This document shows, in pieces, positions 42,101-46,230 of a stretch of 46,230 nt of DNA (the first letter of the stretch is position 1; every line of letters begins with the position of its first letter). The notes below the pieces were generated by a model. The model did not search any database, had not been told where the DNA came from, and was given only the letters and a program-made list of their open reading frames with translations. The position numbers and the translations under genes are program-made. The stretch spans positions 1-46,230 of the forward strand of contig JASJAR010000015.1 of the NCBI GenBank assembly GCA_030066905.1. The letters run 5' to 3'. This DNA is from Paracoccaceae bacterium (lineage in GTDB: Bacteria > Pseudomonadota > Alphaproteobacteria > Rhodobacterales > Rhodobacteraceae).

Positions 42101-42115
42101 GTTTCGCAGCGAAAC
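42101..42115. promoter_or_regulatory. parS-like palindrome GTTTCGC-A-GCGAAAC
   Basis: Identical arms to the site at 39071-39085, differing only in the central base. It lies just past repA, so the two sites flank the par/rep genes. Confidence 0.58.
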
Positions 42116-42124
42116 GAGCCCCCC

Positions 42125-43066
42125 TCAGCGCCCCCAGAGCCGCACCTTCGTCTCGAGCCCGAAAAGCCCCGCGGCGAGCCGGTGGACCTTCGTGCCGTAA
42201 TGGCCCCGGTCCCCCTCGGCGCGCACCCGGGCGAGCGCCCGCCGGCCGAGCTCGACATGCCCGTTGGCAAACGCCGCCCGGGCGATGGTGTAAAGCTCGG
42301 CCCGGAGCCGGGGCAGGGCGCCCGCGAACGACGTCCCCGCCGCCCGGTCCATCAGCCCCGTCACCACCCGGTAGCGGCTGTCGATGGCCGAAAGCCCCAC
42401 CCCCTTCGACACGCCCGAGGGGTTGATCTGGGCATGGATCGCCGCCCCCCGGTCGTTCTTGACGATCCGGGGGGCGTGAAACATCGCCCGCATGGTGATG
42501 TCGAAATCCTGCGCCCGGGAGAGGCTCTCGTCCCAGCCGCCGATGGCGCGGAGAAACGCCGTCCGCCAGAGGATCGCCGAGGGGTTCACGTAATCGCCCG
42601 CCATCCAGCCCGCAAAGAAGGTCTCCGGCGCGATCTCTCCTTCATAGCGCGGCCGGTGCTCGCGGCCGCCCTCGCGCTCGATATGCATATCCGACAGCAC
42701 CATGTCCGCCCCGGTCCGGCCCGCGACCTCTCCTGCCTCCCTCAGCATCCCGCCTTCGAGGTAATCGTCGGCATCGAGAAAGAGCACATGGCTCGCGCCC
42801 CGGGCCTCTAAGAGCGCCAGCCCCCGGTTCCGGGCCGCGCAGGCCCCCCGGTTGGGGCCGGTCTCGAGATGCACCCGCGCGTCGTCGATGGCGCGCACCG
42901 CCGCCGCAGAGCCGTCCGTCGAGCCGTCGTCGACGACGGCGACGATGAGATCGCCCGGGCCCTCGGCAAGGGCGGAGCGCACCGCGCGCCCGACCCAGGC
43001 CTCGCCCTGATAGCAGGGGATCGCCACGCCGAGTGTCACCGGGCCGAGATCGCCGCCGCCGCCCAT
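42125..43066 (-). CDS. GT2-family glycosyltransferase
   Basis: A 313-residue GT-A enzyme starting MGGGGDLGPVTLGVAIPCYQ at ATG 43066, with AAGGAGAGG as ribosome-binding site. VAVVDDGSTDGSAAAV, the metal site LFLDADDYLEGG and RAQDFDITMRAMFHAP mark the family. The longer frame to 43579 is an antisense shadow of the next gene. It is divergent from the gene at 43326. Confidence 0.92.
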   Translation of the reverse strand: MGGGGDLGPVTLGVAIPCYQGEAWVGRAVRSALAEGPGDLIVAVVDDGSTDGSAAAVRAIDDARVHLETGPNRGACAARNRGLALLEARGASHVLFLDADDYLEGGMLREAGEVAGRTGADMVLSDMHIEREGGREHRPRYEGEIAPETFFAGWMAGDYVNPSAILWRTAFLRAIGGWDESLSRAQDFDITMRAMFHAPRIVKNDRGAAIHAQINPSGVSKGVGLSAIDSRYRVVTGLMDRAAGTSFAGALPRLRAELYTIARAAFANGHVELGRRALARVRAEGDRGHYGTKVHRLAAGLFGLETKVRLWGR

Positions 43067-43325
43067 CCGTTCCTCTCCTTCGGACCGCCCGCCTCGTCTA
43101 GAGACCCCGCCCCCCTCCGACAACCCCGTGACCCGGGCGCCCGGGGCTGCTAGGTCCGGGATGGAGCCGGGGGAGGCGGTGCCGCGGGAGAGTGCCGGAC
43201 GGCCTGTATTTTCAGGCCCGTTTTCAGGTCCCGCACCCGCCCGGGCAGGTGCCCGCACCCCAGCCGCTCCGACGCACCGCCCGGCCCCGCCTCCGGAGGG
43301 GCCGCCGCAATACGGAGTTATCGCG

Positions 43326-44096
43326 ATGATTGTCGCAAACCTCGCAACATACCCGCCCCGGCGCGACCGGCTCGCGGCCGCCATCGACCGCATCGCCCCC
43401 CAGGTCGACCGGCTGAACATCGTGCTCAACGAATACGGTTCGGTCCCCCAGGAGGTGTCGGGCCACCGGCTGGCGGCGAAGGTCGCCCCGATCCTGCCGC
43501 CGAAGGACACCAAGGACACCGGCAAGTTCTTTCCCGAGGTCGACCCCGGGGACACCGTCTTTCTCGTCGACGACGACATCGATTATCCGGCCGATTTCGT
43601 CGCCCGCACCAAGGCCGCCCTCGACGCCCTCGGCCCCGGTCACATGGCCGGCTATCACGGCTCGCTCTACATCCGCCCGGCGGTGAAGTTCAGCATGGAC
43701 GGTTTGCGGCGATGGGCGCGGTTTCTGATCAAGCGCCGGGCCATCGCCCGGTTCCGCAAGGTCTACTGGTGCGTCGAGGCGCTCGAAAGGGCGGTGGTGG
43801 TCGACCAGATCGCCACCAATGCCTGCGTGCTCCGAGGGGCCGACATGCCGCCGTTTTCCTTCATGGAAAGCTCGCAGCGCTTTGTCGACGTGCGCCTGGC
43901 GCGCTGGTGCCATGAGAAGGGCATCCGCCCGGTCTGCCTGCCCCGGGAGGCCGGCTGGCTCACCGAGATCGCCTTCGACGAATCGATCTACCAGGGCTTT
44001 ACCCGCACCGATCCGGCCCATGTCGCCCGCGAGATCCGCAGCTACGCCTTCCGGGTCGCCGGCCGCGGCCAGACCCCCCGGATGGCGAAGACCTGA
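43326..44096 (+). CDS. Uncharacterised glycosyltransferase-like protein
   Basis: A 256-residue protein starting MIVANLATYPPRRDRLAAAI at ATG 43326 with GGAG 8 bases upstream. DRLNIVLNEY and DTVFLVDDDIDYPADFV (D82-D84) resemble the nucleotide- and metal-binding strands of a GT-A glycosyltransferase, and ESSQRFVDVRLARWCHEKGIRP the acceptor side. The classical N-terminal VVIPxYN motif is absent, so the assignment rests on the DDD motif and context. It is followed by the GT4 gene at 44140 on the same strand. Confidence 0.68.
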   Translation: MIVANLATYPPRRDRLAAAIDRIAPQVDRLNIVLNEYGSVPQEVSGHRLAAKVAPILPPKDTKDTGKFFPEVDPGDTVFLVDDDIDYPADFVARTKAALDALGPGHMAGYHGSLYIRPAVKFSMDGLRRWARFLIKRRAIARFRKVYWCVEALERAVVVDQIATNACVLRGADMPPFSFMESSQRFVDVRLARWCHEKGIRPVCLPREAGWLTEIAFDESIYQGFTRTDPAHVAREIRSYAFRVAGRGQTPRMAKT

Positions 44097-44139
44097 CCGG
44101 GGGGGCGGGAATGGACGGCGACCGAGGGGGGCCCGGACC

Positions 44140-45288
44140 ATGAGCGGGCTCGACATCGCCATGGTGACCTGGCAGGACGCGCGCAACCCCCGCTCCTGGT
44201 CCGGCTCGCCCCATTTCATGGCCCAAAGCCTGATCCGCGCCGGGGCGCGGCTGAGCTATCACGGCCCCGACAGGACCGCCGGAGTGCTCCTGGCCCGGGC
44301 GGAGAACTACGCCCGGCGGAAGCTGGGGCTGCCGCGGCGGCTCGTCGGCAATTCCCGGGCCCTGGCGACGGCGTCGCGGAACGCGCTCGGGGACGCGGCG
44401 CGTCCCGATGCGGTGTTCAGCGCGGCCGGTTCGGCGCTCGTCTCCGACCTGCGCACCGACGCCCCGATCTTTTATTCCTCCGACACCACCTTTCGGCTGA
44501 TCGACGGCTATTACCCGGCCTATTCGAACATCTCCGCCCGGTCCCGGCGGGAGGCCGAAGCCCTCGAACGGGCCGCGATCGCCCGGGCGGCCCTGGTGTT
44601 CTACCCCACGGACTGGGCGGCGGCCTCGGCCATCGCCGATTACGGCGCGGACCCCGCCAGGGTGCGGATCGTGCCCTATGGGGCGAACCTCGCCGAGCCG
44701 CCGGACCGCGCCGAGGCGGAGGCCCGGGAACGAAGGGCCGCGCCGGAGCTTTTGTTCGTCGGGGTCGACTGGGCCCGAAAAGGCGGCCCGATCGTCGTCG
44801 CCGCCCTCGACCGGCTCCGCGCCAGCGGGATTGCCGCCACCGTCACGATCATCGGCTGCGTGCCGCCCGAGGCCGACCGGCGCGACGGGATGAAGGTCTT
44901 TGCCTTTCTCGACAAGAACGACGCGTCGGACCGCGAAGAGATCGCCCGCTGCTACCGGGCGGCGGATTTCCTCTTCGTGCCGACCCGGTCGGAATGCTAC
45001 GGCATCGTCTTCTGCGAGGCGGCCGCCTACGGGGTGCCCTCGATCACCACCGATACCGGCGGGGTCACCGGCGTCGTCCGCCACGGCGAGACCGGCTTTT
45101 GCCTGCCGCCGGGGGATACGGGGGCGGGCTATGCCGATCTGATCGCGGCACTCTGGGCCGACCCCGCCCGCCATGCCGCCTTGTGCGCGGCGGCGCGGGC
45201 CGATTACGAGACACGGCTCAACTGGGACGTCTGGAGCCGGCGGGTGCTTTCAGAGATCGGCGCCGTGCTGGGCCGCCCCCGGTCCTGA
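44140..45288 (+). CDS. GT4-family glycosyltransferase
   Basis: A 382-residue GT-B enzyme starting at ATG 44140. Donor-side marks are LLFVGVDWARKGGPIVVAAL, CYRAADFLFVPTRSECYG and the E-x7-E motif ECYGIVFCEAAAYG. It is preceded by a 43-base gap after the gene at 43326 and probably shares its transcript. Its stop codon lies inside the first bases of the 51-base repeat at 45287-45337. Confidence 0.9.
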   Translation: MSGLDIAMVTWQDARNPRSWSGSPHFMAQSLIRAGARLSYHGPDRTAGVLLARAENYARRKLGLPRRLVGNSRALATASRNALGDAARPDAVFSAAGSALVSDLRTDAPIFYSSDTTFRLIDGYYPAYSNISARSRREAEALERAAIARAALVFYPTDWAAASAIADYGADPARVRIVPYGANLAEPPDRAEAEARERRAAPELLFVGVDWARKGGPIVVAALDRLRASGIAATVTIIGCVPPEADRRDGMKVFAFLDKNDASDREEIARCYRAADFLFVPTRSECYGIVFCEAAAYGVPSITTDTGGVTGVVRHGETGFCLPPGDTGAGYADLIAALWADPARHAALCAAARADYETRLNWDVWSRRVLSEIGAVLGRPRS

Positions 45289-45337
45289 GCGGGCGTTCGT
45301 CTGCCCGCCCCGATCTGAAGGCACACCCGTCCCGGGT
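45287..45337. repeat. 51-base intergenic repeat, copy 2
   Basis: Matches 14717-14767 with two C/T differences. Its first bases include the stop codon of the GT4 gene, so it begins exactly at the gene end. Confidence 0.75.
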
Positions 45338-45596
45338 CTGACCCGGGACCCCGAGGGGCGGTGCGCTCGGTCCGATCGAAGCCCCCGATCGGGTCCGGGG
45401 CGTGTTGCGTCTGGGGCTTGCCGGTCCCAAGCCCCCACCTCCGCTTCGGACCAAACCCGACCCCTTTCGCCTCTCGCCGTCTCCCTCCTGTCCCGGGTGG
45501 CACGGGACCTTGGCCGGGGGTCTTCGAAGGTCTGAAATCGTCTCCAAACCGGCCCGATCGGGCCGAAACGGGGTCTGTCGCGGCCCCTTCGCCCCC
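45289..45596. other. Gene-free stretch with repeats between converging genes
   Basis: 308 bases holding the 51-base repeat and the type B palindromic repeat; the rest shows no gene or clear site. Confidence 0.55.
45329..45406. repeat. Composite palindromic repeat, type B
   Basis: GTCCCGGG-TCTGA-CCCGGGAC at 45329-45349, a spacer with GCGCTC and CCGATCGAAG, then the degenerate GCCCCCGATCGGGTCCGGGGC. Related to 31360-31440 in order and spacer. Confidence 0.6.
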
Positions 45597-46230
45597 TCAC
45601 TCCCAGTCCGGCAGGCCGCGATGGCCGAGAGCCTTGCGGCGGACGATCTCGAGCACGGTGCCGATATTGCGCGGGTCGCTTGCCAGCCAGTCCCGGAACC
45701 GGCGCCATTCGCCCTTTCTCAGCATCGTCCAGCCCCAGAGCCGGTTCTGTTTTAGGAGGTTTCGGATCCGCGCCTCGGCGAGGGCGCGCAACTCCGGGGT
45801 CAGGGCCGGGTCGCCGGCCATGTCCTTCAGAAGGGCGGCGGTGCTCGCGGCGACTGCGCGGTAATTGACCGATGTAACGCTGAAAGGGGAAATCTGGCCG
45901 CTATCGGCGCCGATCCGGGCGGTGAAGAGGTAGCGGGCCTCCCGCAGAAGCCCGATCTTCACCCCGGCCCTGAGGAGCGACACCGCCAGCGCCCAGTCCT
46001 CGGCATGGGTGAGGTCGGGGTGCTCCAGAAGCCCCCGGTCCCTGAGGTCGGTGCGGAACATCAGCTTCATCATGCCGAGGTCGAGGCCGGTCTCGGGGTC
46101 GGGGCGCATCAGGTCGGTGAGCCGCACCCGGTCGAGCGCGCCGGAGGCGGGGCGCTGTTTCGAGGCCGGTTCGCCGGTGGCGGGGTCGCATTCCACCGGC
46201 AGGTCCGAGATCGCGTCGAGCGCCTCGGCC
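45597..46230 (-). CDS. C-terminal part of a GT2-like glycosyltransferase (partial)
   Basis: The last 210 or so residues of a gene that starts beyond the right edge. MKLMFRTDLRDRGLLEHPDLTHAEDWALAVSLLRAG contains the H-x-EDW-x-L element found near the catalytic base of GT2 enzymes; the rest is helical and basic (RKGEWRRFRDWLAS). The nucleotide-binding half is not in the window, so the assignment is tentative. It converges on the GT4 gene across the repeat-filled gap. Confidence 0.65.
   Translation of the reverse strand, partial: AEALDAISDLPVECDPATGEPASKQRPASGALDRVRLTDLMRPDPETGLDLGMMKLMFRTDLRDRGLLEHPDLTHAEDWALAVSLLRAGVKIGLLREARYLFTARIGADSGQISPFSVTSVNYRAVAASTAALLKDMAGDPALTPELRALAEARIRNLLKQNRLWGWTMLRKGEWRRFRDWLASDPRNIGTVLEIVRRKALGHRGLPDWE

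Noticed and set aside
1..46230. tRNA, rRNA, insertion sequences or transposase genes
   Set aside because: No conserved tRNA or rRNA stretches and no transposase-like protein were found on either strand.

Overview
This is GC-rich DNA with tightly packed genes. It looks like an extrachromosomal replicon (plasmid or chromid) of a Rhodobacterales-type alphaproteobacterium. Three things point there: a RPA-family RepA initiator beside ParA/ParB, an XrtD-type exosortase fused to an EpsI domain, and a small protein of the Rcc01079 (GhsA) gene-transfer-agent head-spike family. Nearly all other genes make, move or modify an extracellular polysaccharide.

Layout. At 1-157 is the start of a secreted protein with a carbohydrate-binding-like domain. 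403-4500 holds a metallohydrolase-like protein facing two GT4 glycosyltransferases and a PIG-L deacetylase. 4746-7372 has a GT4-like enzyme converging on a Wzx flippase. 7757-10616 has an unknown membrane protein, a hexapeptide acetyltransferase and a methyltransferase. 10628-14447 is a coupled operon of a GlpD-like dehydrogenase, an NAD-dependent epimerase and a GT4. 14841-17670 is XrtD coupled to a Tat-signal beta-helix protein. Divergent from it are a Wzz/GumC co-polymerase and UDP-glucose dehydrogenase (18015-20891). 20928-25699 is a three-gene set: spike-base protein, Ig-like fibre, beta-helix protein. 25835-31153 has a PglK-like ABC exporter, a pyruvyl transferase, a Wzy-like polymerase and a GT2. 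31611-33806 is a large acidic beta-helix protein. 34158-37955 has a PssD/PssE-type split glycosyltransferase, two GT2 enzymes and a methyltransferase. 37988-42115 is the replication/partition module. 42125 to the end holds more glycosyltransferases.

The parts fit a Wzx/Wzy-type pathway: Ugd supplies UDP-glucuronate, about ten glycosyltransferases build the repeat unit, acetyl, pyruvyl and methyl groups may be added, and Wzx, Wzy and Wzz export and polymerise it. No initiating sugar-phosphate transferase, Wza-type outer-membrane channel or bacterial tyrosine kinase is visible, so these should lie outside the window.

The most unusual points are the following. (1) A GTA-type head-spike operon sits inside a polysaccharide locus, behind a perfect CtrA box (TTAA-N7-TTAAC); in Rhodobacter capsulatus the homologous spikes bind the capsule. 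(2) The origin has three 22-bp-spaced iterons, each containing a GANTC (CcrM) site whose variable base differs, plus a CtrA-like box. (3) Two parS-like palindromes flank the par/rep genes. (4) A GAAAC-centred palindromic motif recurs in the promoter regions of the polysaccharide genes. (5) Composite palindromic repeats lie in the gene-free gaps. No tRNA, rRNA, insertion sequence or CRISPR array was seen.
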